DNA of 64,000 bases from Ectothiorhodospiraceae bacterium WFHF3C12 (GCA_013519935.1 JACDUA010000009.1:17362-81361), one strand, 5' to 3'; numbered from the stretch's first letter, positions 26,977-36,489 are shown. Numbers and translations: made by a program. The notes: generated from the sequence alone by a model not told the origin.

Positions 26977-27750
26977 TCATCGGCTGCAGGCTGCCGGCAC
27001 CGCTTGCCGGTAGCGCCGCTCGGCGCGCTCCATATTCGTCTGCAACAACTCGATGCGGGTGTCGTGGGCCGGGTGAGTGGAGAGGAACTCGATGGGCTGT
27101 CCGCTGCTCTGGTCCGCCATGTTGCGCCATAACGCTACGCTCTCATCCGGCCGGAAACCGGCGGCGGCCATGATGTTGAGCCCCATGACGTCCGCCTCGC
27201 GCTCGTGGGCGCGGCTGAAGGGCAGGGTGATGCCCAGTTGGGCGCCGAGGCCCAGTGCCTGCAGCAGTTCCCGGTTCTCGATGTCGGTGAAAAGCCCGAC
27301 CACGATCAGTACTGCCTTGATGCCGAGCTGCTGGGTCAGCCGCTCATTGCCGTGATCGGCGAGCAGGTGACCCACTTCGTGGCCCATGACGGCGGCAAGC
27401 TGGTCCGGATTCCCGGCAACGCGCAGCAGCCCCGAATGGACGCCAATGTGGCCGCCCGGCAGCGCGAAGGCGTTCGGCGTCGGGTTGTCGAAGAGCACGA
27501 CTTCCCATCGCTCGGGACGCTCGGCCTCCGGATACTGGTCGGCTGCGGCGGCGATGACCGCTCGCGCCACGCACTGCACCATCTCCCGTGCCGCATCGTC
27601 TTCCGAGGCGCGGTGGGCGCGCTTCATCTCCGTGAAGGTCTCCTGGCCCATCCGCGTCAGCATGTCTTCGGGCACCAGGGCGATCTGATTGCGTCCGGTC
27701 GGGGTCTGGTCGCAGCCAGCGAGCCCGATCAACAGCGTGACCAGCAGCAT
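26977..27750 (-). CDS. M48 family metalloprotease, lipoprotein
   Basis: This 257-residue zinc protease of the LoiP/BepA type (no TPR part) carries HEVGH as the zinc site and the third ligand Glu in READVMGL. The start at 27750 gives a short lipoprotein signal (LLVTLLIGLAGC), so the enzyme is probably anchored to the outer membrane periplasmic face; the longer GTG start at 27792 would hide this signal. Such proteases degrade misassembled outer-membrane proteins. It is followed by no close gene, and PPK2 lies upstream on the same strand, 78 bp away. Confidence 0.88.
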   Translation of the reverse strand: MLLVTLLIGLAGCDQTPTGRNQIALVPEDMLTRMGQETFTEMKRAHRASEDDAAREMVQCVARAVIAAAADQYPEAERPERWEVVLFDNPTPNAFALPGGHIGVHSGLLRVAGNPDQLAAVMGHEVGHLLADHGNERLTQQLGIKAVLIVVGLFTDIENRELLQALGLGAQLGITLPFSRAHEREADVMGLNIMAAAGFRPDESVALWRNMADQSSGQPIEFLSTHPAHDTRIELLQTNMERAERRYRQAVPAACSR

Positions 27751-27828
27751 TCGCCTGAGCAAATCGGCATCCCCCGGGTTATTCGGTATCACCCACGCGA
27801 CGTGGGGACGCGGGGTGTTCAGTTCCAG

Positions 27829-28707
27829 TCAATTCCCGGGCGTGCTCAGTTCGAGGCGTAACCGGGCCAGCTCGGCCTTCTGTGTCCCGGTGAGCTCGGG
27901 ATAGCGCAGCGGCAGGGCTTCCAGCGTTCGGGTAACGATATCCGCGACCTGGCAGCGCATGTAGGGCTTGTGGTCGGCGGGGATGGCGTACCAGGGTGCC
28001 CACGGCCGCGAGGTGGCATTCAGCGCCGCTTCGTAGGCGTGCATGTACTCGTTCCAGTAGCGTCGCTCGGCCACGTCCTCGGCGGAGAACTTCCAGTTCT
28101 TGTCGGGCCGGTCGATGCGTTTGAGGAACCGCTTTCGCTGCTTCTCCGCGGAGACGTTGAGCCAGAATTTGAGGATCACCGTACCCTCGCGCGCCAGGTG
28201 CCTCTCGTGGTCACGGATGGCCTCGTAGCGGCCCTCCCAGAAGGCTTGATCGGGCTGCATCCCGGGTATGTGCTGGGCCTTCAGCAACTCCGGGTGCACG
28301 CGGGTAACCAATACTTCCTCGTAATAGCTGCGGTTGAATATGCCGATACGCCCGCGCTCCGGCAGCCGCCATACCGTGCGCCAGAGGAAGTCGTGGTTCA
28401 GCGCTTCGTGGCTGGGCGGGCCGAAGGCGTGGACCTGGCATCCGGCGGGGTTCACCCCCGTCATCACGGCGCGGATGGTGCTGTCCTTGCCGCCGGCGTC
28501 CATGGACTGAAAGATCAGCAACAGGCTGTGATGGTCGTGGGCGAAGAGCATGCGCTGGAGCTCGGCCAGTCGCTGGCGCGTCTCGCGGAGCCCGGCCTTC
28601 AGCTCGGCTTTGCGCGGGCTGTCGTCTGGCGGGTGTTGGGGAGCGTCGGCCAGGTGGAAGCTGCCGTCCAGAGGTACGCGGTAACGATGGTCGGGCGGCT
28701 CGAACAT
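27829..28707 (-). CDS. ppk2: polyphosphate kinase 2 family protein (PPK2)
   Basis: This 292-residue PPK2 protein transfers phosphate between polyphosphate and nucleotides. Walker A reads MDAGGKDSTIRAVM, the Walker B/lid region IGIFNRSYYEEVLVTRVHP, and the downstream DRPDKNWKFSAEDVAERRYW is characteristic. It should phosphorylate NMP or NDP using polyP; the subclass cannot be fixed by eye. The ATG at 28707 follows GGGAG and the frame upstream is not protein-like. Neighbouring genes (porin, PhnD-like binding protein) also have a phosphate flavour. Confidence 0.92.
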   Translation of the reverse strand: MFEPPDHRYRVPLDGSFHLADAPQHPPDDSPRKAELKAGLRETRQRLAELQRMLFAHDHHSLLLIFQSMDAGGKDSTIRAVMTGVNPAGCQVHAFGPPSHEALNHDFLWRTVWRLPERGRIGIFNRSYYEEVLVTRVHPELLKAQHIPGMQPDQAFWEGRYEAIRDHERHLAREGTVILKFWLNVSAEKQRKRFLKRIDRPDKNWKFSAEDVAERRYWNEYMHAYEAALNATSRPWAPWYAIPADHKPYMRCQVADIVTRTLEALPLRYPELTGTQKAELARLRLELSTPGN

Positions 28708-28888
28708 GCGTTCTCCCGTGCTCGGCGGTGGCTGTGGGCCAGGCCTCCGAGCTTGACTGCATCTCGCGTTTCCCCGCAATGCCGACATCGTGGCCGACCA
28801 CCGCGCATCAGCGACCGGGGTGGTCGGGTAACCCCGGACGGCGCGGCTGAACATGCCTTGTGCGGGCGGCAGTCCCTGTCAGTGCGGT

Positions 28889-31711
28889 CTATTCGAGCAG
28901 ACGCAGCGGTTCCTGCCGCGACGTCGTGACCAGCGCCTGAAAGGCCTCCACGGGATCGGGGTGGGCGAACAGGAAACCCTGGGCGAAGTCGCAGCCGTTA
29001 CGCCGCAGGAACATCAGCTGCTCGTCGTTTTCCACGCCTTCGGCGACCACCTGAATGCCCAGGCTGTGGGCCAGGGCGATAATGGCCGAGGTAATGGTGG
29101 CATCGTCCCGGTCGACGGCGATGTCGCGGACGAAGCTCTTGTCGATTTTCAGCGTGTGAATCGGCAGCCGCTTGAGGTAGCTCAGGGAAGAATAGCCGGT
29201 ACCGAAGTCGTCGATGGAGATGCGCACGCCCATCTCGTTGAGCCGCATCAGGATGGCGATGCTCAGGTCCAGATCGTCCAGCAGCATGCTCTCGGTGAGC
29301 TCGATCTGCAGAAGCTCCGATGGGACGCCGGTTTCCTGAAGTATTTCGCGCACATGCGTAATGAGCTTGGGATCCTGGAACTGTCGGGCTGAGAGATTCA
29401 CGCATACCGGTATTGCCGCACCCTCGGGTCGCTGCCAGCTCAGCACGTTCTCGCAGGCCCGGCGCAGCACCCAGTTGCCCAGGGAGACGATCAGGCCGCT
29501 GTCCTCGGCGATGGGGATGAAGCGCTCCGGGGCAACGATCCCCAGCGCCGGGTCCTCCCAGCGTATCAGTGCCTCGGCGGCAACGATCCGCCCGTCGGCC
29601 ATCGAGACCTGGGGCTGGTAGTAGAGCTCGAAGGCGTCCCGCTCCAGGCCGCGGCGCAGACCCTCCTCGATCTCCATGTGCTCGACGATCCGCTCGTTCA
29701 TGCCGGGCGTGAAGAAGCGGAACCGGTTGCGGCCCTGCCGCTTGGCCTGGTACATGGCGGCGTCCGCGTTCTTCAGCAGCGTGTCCGCGTCCGATGCGTC
29801 GGTGGGGAAGAGGCTGATGCCGATGCTCGTGCTGGTGAACAGCTCATAAGCGCCGGCGTAGAAGGGCTGGCCGAAAGCCGAGACCAGGCGGTGGGCGACC
29901 TCGGCGACGCGATCCTCGCTTTCCGCGTCGGGTACGACGATGGCGAACTCGTCGCCGCCGAGTCGCGCCAGCGTGTCCTCTTCGCGCAGCTGATCCCGCA
30001 GCCGTTGCGCGACCCCCTTCAGCAGCTCGTCGCCGGTGCCGTGGCCCTTGGTATCATTGATGAGCTTGAAGCGGTCCAGGTCCAGGAAGAACACCGCCAG
30101 GCGGTCATGGTGCCGCGAAGCCTGGGTCAGCGCCTGGCCGAGCCGGTCCTGAAAGAGCAGCCGGTTGGGCAGGCCGGTCAGGTGGTCGTAGTAGGCCAGC
30201 TGATGGATGCGCTCCTCGGCCTCGCGGTGCTCGGTGAGGTCGTTGAACAGGCCCGTCCACTGACGCACGCGGCCGTCGGGCTCCGCGATAGTGGAGAACG
30301 TCAGCCAGGCCGGGAACTCCTCGCCATTGCGGCGGCGGAAGTAGACCTCGCCGTACCATTGTCCTTCCGATGCCAGCGCGGGACCGATATTGTCCAGCTG
30401 GTCCTGGTCCGAGGGGCTGGCGCCCAGGTCCCGGATGTTCATGCCGATGCTCTGAACGCTGCCGTGACCGGTGACGGCGGCGAAGGCGGGATTGACGCGC
30501 TGGATGCACCCCTCGGCGTCGGTGACGACGATGCATTCGGCCGTGTTCTCGAACACCTTCGAGGCCAGACGCAGCCGCTCCTCGTTGCGCAGGCGCTCGC
30601 TGACGTCCTGGCAGACGTACACGCAGCCGCTGAGCCGGTCATGCTCCCAGATGGGCGAGACCGAGACCGCCACCGGCAGCAGGGTGCCGGAGTGGGCCCG
30701 GGCCTCGGTCTCCTGGGCCAGTGCGTCCACCGCGCCCTCGGCGGGCAGGGCATCGACAGCGAGAACGTCCCGGATGTCCCGGCCGTTGAGCTCCTGGGGG
30801 CTGTAGCCGGTCAGCCGCGTCACGGCGCTGTTTGCCCGACGGATCCGGCCCTCGCCGTCGGTCACCAGCAGGGCGTCGTTCATGCTGTCGATGATGCGGT
30901 CCAGGTAGGCCTTGCTGATGGTGGTCTGGCGCAGATTGCGCTGCATGGCCTGAAAGGTGTCGGCCAGCTCGCCGATCTCGTCACGGCGACGGATATCGAC
31001 GGGGGCGGTGTTGCCGGTGCCCACGTGGGCGGCGACGGTACGCAGCTGGCGTATGGGACGGATGAGTTGCCGGGCGACGGCGATGGCGGCGATGCCGCCG
31101 AGCAGCAACAGCGCCAGCGTCAGACCCACCACCGTGAGGTACTGATCCCGCCGATGTTCGTTGTACAGCGCCTCGAGCTGGTTCCCGAGATTGCCCAGCT
31201 CCGCCCGTGTGGCGGCCCGGGAAAAGCCCACACGAACCCCGCCCAGGTGTTGCCGGCCGAGGGCGACCGGAACGGCTACCTCGACAATGTCGTCGTTGGT
31301 CTGCACGAGCGGCTCGCTTATACCGGCGGCCCGTTCACCGAAGGGATCCTCCATGCGCGTGCCGAAACGGCTCAGGTGCTGCGAGCCGTCGTGGACGATC
31401 AGTCCGTCGGTGTCGAACACATAGACGTATGCCGTCTGCGGGCGTTCGAGGACATTGCGCACCTGACGGCCCACGGCCTCCATGTCGAACTGGTACAGCG
31501 GATTCGCGAGGTTCTCGGCCAGCAGCGCCGTTAGTGCCATACCCCGGTTCACCAGCTGCTCCTGCATGGCCTCGTCGAGCACGCCGGAGCTCGCGCGCGT
31601 GGTTTCCCGGAGAGTGAGCTCGAAGCGGTACAACAGGCTCGCGCTGAGCACCAGCATGGCGACCATCAGCAGCCCCGTGATGATCAGCGTGTATTTGGGC
31701 TGCAGCCGCAT
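28889..31711 (-). CDS. membrane sensor with HAMP, two PAS, GGDEF and EAL domains
   Basis: This 940-residue inner-membrane protein has TM1 (about 9-28), a periplasmic sCACHE-like region (31-190; YVYVFDTDGLIVHDG), TM2 (191-213), HAMP (to ~262), PAS1 (~270-390), PAS2 (~400-520), GGDEF (~530-700) and EAL (~705-935). The GGDEF motif is perfect with an RxxD inhibition site five residues upstream; the EAL residues (EALIRW, ELTESML, DDFGTGYSSL, AEGVEN) are complete. Its start overlaps the stop of the PhnD-like gene by one base (TGATG), so the two are coupled. The binding protein probably docks to the periplasmic region, as NspS does with MbaA. The ATG at 31711 replaces a longer spurious frame. Confidence 0.92.
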   Translation of the reverse strand: MRLQPKYTLIITGLLMVAMLVLSASLLYRFELTLRETTRASSGVLDEAMQEQLVNRGMALTALLAENLANPLYQFDMEAVGRQVRNVLERPQTAYVYVFDTDGLIVHDGSQHLSRFGTRMEDPFGERAAGISEPLVQTNDDIVEVAVPVALGRQHLGGVRVGFSRAATRAELGNLGNQLEALYNEHRRDQYLTVVGLTLALLLLGGIAAIAVARQLIRPIRQLRTVAAHVGTGNTAPVDIRRRDEIGELADTFQAMQRNLRQTTISKAYLDRIIDSMNDALLVTDGEGRIRRANSAVTRLTGYSPQELNGRDIRDVLAVDALPAEGAVDALAQETEARAHSGTLLPVAVSVSPIWEHDRLSGCVYVCQDVSERLRNEERLRLASKVFENTAECIVVTDAEGCIQRVNPAFAAVTGHGSVQSIGMNIRDLGASPSDQDQLDNIGPALASEGQWYGEVYFRRRNGEEFPAWLTFSTIAEPDGRVRQWTGLFNDLTEHREAEERIHQLAYYDHLTGLPNRLLFQDRLGQALTQASRHHDRLAVFFLDLDRFKLINDTKGHGTGDELLKGVAQRLRDQLREEDTLARLGGDEFAIVVPDAESEDRVAEVAHRLVSAFGQPFYAGAYELFTSTSIGISLFPTDASDADTLLKNADAAMYQAKRQGRNRFRFFTPGMNERIVEHMEIEEGLRRGLERDAFELYYQPQVSMADGRIVAAEALIRWEDPALGIVAPERFIPIAEDSGLIVSLGNWVLRRACENVLSWQRPEGAAIPVCVNLSARQFQDPKLITHVREILQETGVPSELLQIELTESMLLDDLDLSIAILMRLNEMGVRISIDDFGTGYSSLSYLKRLPIHTLKIDKSFVRDIAVDRDDATITSAIIALAHSLGIQVVAEGVENDEQLMFLRRNGCDFAQGFLFAHPDPVEAFQALVTTSRQEPLRLLE

Positions 31712-32718
31712 CAGTCCGCGCCCTCCAGCACTTGAAGCATTGCCCGGACGTCGGCGATGTTTCGCTGCAGCCCAGCGTCGGGCCGTTCGAACTGGCTGGT
31801 GCGCTGGTAGGCATACAGTGCACGCCGGCCGTCGGGATCCTCGTGAGCGCGAAGCAGGGTGGACATCAGCCGTTCCCGTACCGCCGGTTCGAGGCCCGGC
31901 CGGAACAGCTCCACCGCGCGCGCGAGGGGCGCCGAGCGATGAAAGATGCGCAGGTTTTCCCGCAGCGATGGTGGCGTGTGGTCGGGCGTGTCCCAGTCCA
32001 TGTCGCTGTAGGCACCGGCATCGGCCAGGCCCTCGTGAACCCACATGGCGATGTTGATCTCGCCGCGGGCGAAGGCGAGTCCAACTTCCCCGGCGGCCGG
32101 GGAAGCCGTCCCGGGGTTGACGCGGCGGGGCGTCAGGCCGACCCGGAGCAGGAGATAGCGCGGCAGGAAATAGGCGCTCGTCGAGCCGGGGTCCTCCACC
32201 GCCAGCACCTTGCCCGCCAGGTCGGCAAGGGCCTGGATACCGCTGTCCCGGCGCGCGATGAAGACCGTTTCATATTCCTTCGCGCCCTTTTTGTGTTTGA
32301 GGAGCACGATTCTGGCGCCTGCTTCATCCACGAAACGGACCGCCGAGAACAGGGTTTCGGTGACCCAGTCCACGCGGCCTTCCTTGAGATATTCGATCAT
32401 CTGGGCGTTGTCCCGCGCCATGAGGACCCGGCCCCTGCGAATGCCCACATCGGCGAGCCGCTCCGCGGCGTAGTCCACGATGGGCTTGAGCCGGTGATAG
32501 TGCTTGCGGGGATTGTCGCTGACCTTGCCGATGACCAGTACCTCGGAGCGGTCCACCGTCGTATCGGCCCGAACCGTGGCGAGGGGTGCCAGCGACGCCA
32601 TCACCAAGGCGCCGAGCATTACCCACGCGGCCAGCGCCCTCGGCGAGGCGCCCGCACGGTCGGGGCACCGTGCCGACGCCGGTCTAGAAGTCGACCTGGG
32701 CACGCAGCTGCCAGACAT
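31711..32718 (-). CDS. PhnD-like periplasmic substrate-binding protein
   Basis: This protein of about 335 residues belongs to the phosphate/phosphite/phosphonate-binding family (LVIGKVSDNPRKHYHRLKPIVDYAAERL; later DPGSTSAYFLPRYLL). No permease or ATPase lies nearby, so it is likely a sensory binding protein for the coupled GGDEF/EAL sensor. The start is uncertain: ATG 32718 has GAGG at correct spacing and gives a long basic signal region but overlaps the porin gene by 35 bp; ATG 32619 gives only a short signal without basic residues. The ligand is unknown. Confidence 0.8.
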   Translation of the reverse strand: MSGSCVPRSTSRPASARCPDRAGASPRALAAWVMLGALVMASLAPLATVRADTTVDRSEVLVIGKVSDNPRKHYHRLKPIVDYAAERLADVGIRRGRVLMARDNAQMIEYLKEGRVDWVTETLFSAVRFVDEAGARIVLLKHKKGAKEYETVFIARRDSGIQALADLAGKVLAVEDPGSTSAYFLPRYLLLRVGLTPRRVNPGTASPAAGEVGLAFARGEINIAMWVHEGLADAGAYSDMDWDTPDHTPPSLRENLRIFHRSAPLARAVELFRPGLEPAVRERLMSTLLRAHEDPDGRRALYAYQRTSQFERPDAGLQRNIADVRAMLQVLEGAD

Positions 32719-33916
32719 TGGGTTTGTCCTCGGTGAGATCCGCCGGCGTCCCGTCCGGCAGATTGCCATCCTCGCGGGTAACGGGGCTCGCGGAGGCCCG
32801 CACATGGTTGAGCATGAAACGCAGGTTGCGGGCCGGGTACCAGTTCACGGCCAGGGTCCAGTTCTCCTGCCGGCCGCCGTCGATGTCGGCGTCCTGGAGG
32901 TCCAGCTGGCTCCAGCGCAGCGCGATCTCCCAGGCGCCATAGCCGTGGATGATGGTGTCGATCCGGCCGAATTCGCCGTCATCGGGCTGGTAGTCCCGGT
33001 TCTCGCCAGTGAGAAAGTAGCTGACGTAGGCATAACCGCCGTGGAAGCGGCGGTAGACGCCGTCACGGGTCTGGAAGCGCGCGGCGAGAAACTCGCCCTG
33101 GGCCGACCAGGGTCCCATGATCGCGGCCGCCTCCAGCCCGCCGCGCCAGACGTGGTCGATGTCTTCCAGGTCGTCCGTATCCACCAGCCGGGTGTCGGTG
33201 ATATGGGCCTCCGGGCGGGCGCGAATCCGCGGCGACTCCTCCTGGCCCGGCGAGTGGTAGTTGGCCGACATCCCCAGGTGCAGCGCGCGGCGCCTCGCCG
33301 CCAGCGGGGCGACGGTGGCGCGCAGTCCCGCCCCCCAGCCTTCGTCGTCCTCGTCGTCATCGTCCTCGGTGTCGCCTTCCGACCCCACCACGGCCGCGGC
33401 AAGCGTCCAGCGGTCGCTGTGGGCGAACAGGCCCAGACCCAGCCGGCGGTCCGGAACCAGGGCGTTGGGCAGCGCCCGCTCCAGGAAAGTGAGGTGGAGC
33501 GAGCTGGTCTGCTCCTCCAGGCTCATGGGCGCCTTGAACTGACCGACGCGCAGGCGATTGACGGGGCCGGTGCGGTAGCCGAGCCAGGCGTCGGCGATGT
33601 CCACCTCGTCGTTGGCGAAGCCGACCTCGAGCCGGTAGTCCCAGTCGAATGCCACCGTGCCGCTGACGTCGAGCCGCGCCCGGCGGATCTCGGTGCCGCT
33701 GTGAAAGTCCACCCGGTCGTCCTGGAAGTAGACCGTGTCGAACATCAAGCGACCGTTGAGGCGAATCCCGAACGCCCCGTCCATGGTCGCCACCTCCAGG
33801 CCGTCGCCGGTGCGCACCAGCACGTCGGCGTCGCCGTAGTCGGCGGCCCCCAAGGCGGGCGCCGCCAACGCGAGCGCGGAAGCGCAGCCAAGCCGGCGAA
33901 GTGCCCTTGTTGTCAT
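32684..33916 (-). CDS. outer-membrane porin, OprO/OprP-like
   Basis: This 410-residue beta-barrel of the phosphate-selective porin O/P family has a signal peptide (TRALRRLGCASALALAAPALGAA) and ends with the aromatic barrel signature (LRAQVDF, terminal Phe). The strand FRIRLNGRLMFD-like region and LRVGQFKAPMSLEEQ are typical. A loop near 175-190 is extremely acidic (EDDDDEDDE), unlike the Lys-rich phosphate channels, so ion selectivity may differ. It is first in a run with the PhnD-like and GGDEF/EAL genes. The start at 33916 begins the signal peptide. Confidence 0.85.
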   Translation of the reverse strand: MTTRALRRLGCASALALAAPALGAADYGDADVLVRTGDGLEVATMDGAFGIRLNGRLMFDTVYFQDDRVDFHSGTEIRRARLDVSGTVAFDWDYRLEVGFANDEVDIADAWLGYRTGPVNRLRVGQFKAPMSLEEQTSSLHLTFLERALPNALVPDRRLGLGLFAHSDRWTLAAAVVGSEGDTEDDDDEDDEGWGAGLRATVAPLAARRRALHLGMSANYHSPGQEESPRIRARPEAHITDTRLVDTDDLEDIDHVWRGGLEAAAIMGPWSAQGEFLAARFQTRDGVYRRFHGGYAYVSYFLTGENRDYQPDDGEFGRIDTIIHGYGAWEIALRWSQLDLQDADIDGGRQENWTLAVNWYPARNLRFMLNHVRASASPVTREDGNLPDGTPADLTEDKPNVWQLRAQVDF

Positions 33917-34022
33917 TCTCTGGCGATCCTGTTTCCGACTGCACCGGATCCGGTAGCGTCCCGGGATTCTAAACGAAAGCAGCCGGAGGGACCTATGAGC
34001 CGGCAGTCCCGGCGTCGCCGTG

Positions 34023-35423
34023 TCAGCGTCCGCGTGCGAGCAGCGAGTCCACGACCTGCTCGAGTTGCCGCAGGGTGCTGCAGGGGCGGACCTCATGACA
34101 GGCGCTTGCCATGCGGGGCATTTCCGAATCGCCGTAGCCCCAGAGCGCGCGTGGCTCGGGATTGAGCCAGACCACCCGCCGCGCCCGGTTGTAGATGCCA
34201 CGCAGCTGCTCGACGCCGGGGTCGCCGTAGTTGCTGCGGGCGTCGCCGAGCACCACCACCGAGGTCCGCGAATCGATCTCCCGCAGGCAGGCATCGCTGA
34301 ACTGCGTCAGCGCCGTGCCGTAGTGGCTAGGCTGGTTGCCGTAGCGTTGAATGGCCGTGGCAACGGCGGTCTCCAGCGCCTGCTGCTCGAACAGCTCGGT
34401 TACCTCGTGGGTATCGCTGCAGAAGACGAAGGCGCGCGTGCCCGGCATGACGTCGCGCATGCTGTAGAGGAACATCAACAGGAAACGGGCCGTGGCCTCG
34501 ACGGAGCCGCTGATGTCGCAAAGGGCAATGACGCGCGGCCGGTCCCGGCGCTTCTGTCGCCACCGGGGATTGAACGGCACACCGTCGTAGGCGAGCCCGC
34601 TTCGCAGGGTGCGCCGGATGTCCAGCTGACCACGGCGGGTCTCGCGTAACCGTCTGGAGTGGACGCTGGCGAGCTTCCGGGCCATGCGCTCGACCAACCG
34701 GCGCATGTCGGCGTAGTGACGCTGTTCCAGGTTGCTCAGCCGCAGCTGGGGCAACCGCTCCAGGCGGAGGCGTTTTTCCTCGGGCGTGGCGAACAGGGCG
34801 ATGTGCCGCTCGACGTGATCACGCAGGCGCTCGCGCAGGACCTGGCGCCCGCGCTCCAATGCCAGGGCTGTGGCCTGCTCGGCGGCGTCGCCGGCTTCCA
34901 GACGGGCGATCTCGGCGTCCATCTCTCGCACGCCGATGGCGTCCGAGAGGGCGCGCATGAACCGGCCGCGCTGGGTGAAGCTGGCGATCCGGTTGATGCC
35001 CTCGCGTTGTCCGGCCGCGGCGATGGCCGCGTCGATGCCGGCCCATTCACCCTGCAGCAGCTGCCTCGACAGCGTCGATTCGGCATGCTCGGGTGCCGCC
35101 TCCGTTGCGTCGGCGCGGGGACCGCCGGACTCCGTGGTCTCGCCATCCGCCGCGTCGGCGCTTTCCCCGGCGGGATCCTCGGCTTCCGGCGATGACGCCG
35201 GATCGATGTCGTGATAGCGGAAGAAGCGCTCGAAACAGCCGTCGAATATGTCCCGTTCCTCGGACGTCTTGGCCAGCGTGGTCCCCAGCGCCTCGCGCAA
35301 CAGGTCGCGGTCGGCGAGCCCCACGGCGCCGACGGCGTGGTGCCCGTCGATCACCTCGGCGGTGGATATACGCACGCCGGCGCTGCGCAGAACGCGGATG
35401 AAATCGTGGAGCGTCGCCTGCAT
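34023..35423 (-). CDS. CoxE-like VWA domain protein
   Basis: This 466-residue protein has an N-terminal helical part, an acidic low-complexity linker (about 75-115) and a C-terminal von Willebrand A domain. The MIDAS is complete: CDISGS, the Thr in HYGTALTQF and the Asp in VVLGDARS. It follows the MoxR gene by 5 bp, and this MoxR-VWA pair typically works as an AAA+ chaperone with a metal-binding adaptor that matures or remodels a client enzyme. The client is not evident. The longer frame to 36410 overlaps moxR in another phase and is rejected. Confidence 0.92.
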   Translation of the reverse strand: MQATLHDFIRVLRSAGVRISTAEVIDGHHAVGAVGLADRDLLREALGTTLAKTSEERDIFDGCFERFFRYHDIDPASSPEAEDPAGESADAADGETTESGGPRADATEAAPEHAESTLSRQLLQGEWAGIDAAIAAAGQREGINRIASFTQRGRFMRALSDAIGVREMDAEIARLEAGDAAEQATALALERGRQVLRERLRDHVERHIALFATPEEKRLRLERLPQLRLSNLEQRHYADMRRLVERMARKLASVHSRRLRETRRGQLDIRRTLRSGLAYDGVPFNPRWRQKRRDRPRVIALCDISGSVEATARFLLMFLYSMRDVMPGTRAFVFCSDTHEVTELFEQQALETAVATAIQRYGNQPSHYGTALTQFSDACLREIDSRTSVVVLGDARSNYGDPGVEQLRGIYNRARRVVWLNPEPRALWGYGDSEMPRMASACHEVRPCSTLRQLEQVVDSLLARGR

Positions 35424-35428
35424 CGGTG

Positions 35429-36361
35429 TTAGCGGATCCGCGCGAGCAGGTCCGGGACGGCCCGGGCCACGCGCTCGGCGTCGTCCTCGTGCTTCATGAT
35501 CACGTTCAGGGTGCGGCGGACGGTGTCGGCGTCCAGGCTGTCGCTGTTGAGCAGCAGCAGGGTGCGGGCCCAGTCGATGGTCTCGCTCACGGCAGGCTGC
35601 TTGCGCAGCTCCATCTCCCGGATGCCGTGTACGAACGCGACCAGCTGATCGCGCAGATTGTCGCCGATTCCCGGGACCTGGGTTTCGACGATCTGGCGCT
35701 CTCGCTCGATCTCGGGAAAGTCGATGTGCAGGTGCAGGCAGCGCCGCCGAAGCGCCTCCCCGATTTCCCGGGTGTTGTTGCTGGTCAGCACGATCAGGGG
35801 CGGGTGCAGCGCGCTGACGGTGCCGATCTCGGGGATGGACACCTGATAGTCGGACAGGATCTCCAGCAGGAACGCCTCGAACTCCTGATCCGCCTTGTCC
35901 ACCTCGTCGATGAGCAGCACCGCCCCGGCCTCGCTCTGCAGAGCTTTCAGCAAAGGCCGCGGCTCGAGAAACTGCTCCGAGAAAAAGCCCTCCCCCATGC
36001 GGTGGAGGCGTTCCATGGCCTGCTCCAGGCCCTGGGTGCCCTCCAGGAACTCGCCCAGCTTCTCGCGCAGAATCTGGGTATAGAGCAGCTGCTTGCCGTA
36101 TTTCCATTCGTAGAGGGCCTTGGCTTCGTCCAGTCCCTCGTAACACTGCAGACGGATCAGGGGCAGCGAGAGATAGCCCGAAGTCGCCCGGGCCAGCTCG
36201 GTCTTGCCCACGCCGGGCGGACCCTCGACCAGGATCGGCTTCTCCAGCGCGCGGGCGAGGTAGACGACCGTCGCGATCTCCTGATCGCAGACGTAGCCGC
36301 CGGCTTGCAGGCCGGATTTGAGGGTGGCGATGGCCTCTGAGGCGGGTGTCTCCTGGGTCAC
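35429..36361 (-). CDS. MoxR family AAA+ ATPase
   Basis: This 310-residue ATPase has Walker A GPPGVGKTELA, Walker B AVLLIDEVDKADQEF, sensor 1 VLTSNN and an arginine-finger region LRRRCLHLHIDFP. It is of the MoxR subfamily that partners with CoxE-type VWA proteins. The pair is divergent from the TerB/J-domain operon with a 276-bp gap. The MoxR-VWA pair could act as a chaperone unit, with the J-protein as another folding factor; a link is only suggested by position. Confidence 0.94.
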   Translation of the reverse strand: MTQETPASEAIATLKSGLQAGGYVCDQEIATVVYLARALEKPILVEGPPGVGKTELARATSGYLSLPLIRLQCYEGLDEAKALYEWKYGKQLLYTQILREKLGEFLEGTQGLEQAMERLHRMGEGFFSEQFLEPRPLLKALQSEAGAVLLIDEVDKADQEFEAFLLEILSDYQVSIPEIGTVSALHPPLIVLTSNNTREIGEALRRRCLHLHIDFPEIERERQIVETQVPGIGDNLRDQLVAFVHGIREMELRKQPAVSETIDWARTLLLLNSDSLDADTVRRTLNVIMKHEDDAERVARAVPDLLARIR

Positions 36362-36460
36362 GACGGTAACGCACTCCGGCTTTGCTGTTGGGGACGCTCG
36401 ATTGCACCACTTGTCCGTACTGGGGGCAATGCGCGGGGCGTTCCGATGGCGAAAAAGCGA

Positions 36461-36489
36461 TTGGCGGCGCCGTTCGCTGAAGATACTAT
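36461..36489 (+). promoter_or_regulatory. putative sigma-70 promoter of the TerB/J-domain operon
   Basis: TTGGCG (36461-36466) and TACTAT (36484-36489) are separated by exactly 17 bp in the most AT-rich part of the 276-bp moxR/TerB gap. The start codon at 36638 is about 140 bp further, so a long leader would result. No other feature is visible in the gap. Confidence 0.45.

Noticed and set aside
31712..32044. N-terminal extension of the GGDEF/EAL sensor to 32044
   Set aside because: It overlaps the PhnD-like gene in another phase and has low-complexity Arg/Ala/Pro composition; the membrane anchor begins at 31711.
35424..36410. Extension of the VWA frame upstream through moxR
   Set aside because: The extension is a shadow of moxR in a different phase; the ATG at 35423 fits the family N-terminus and a 5-bp operon gap.
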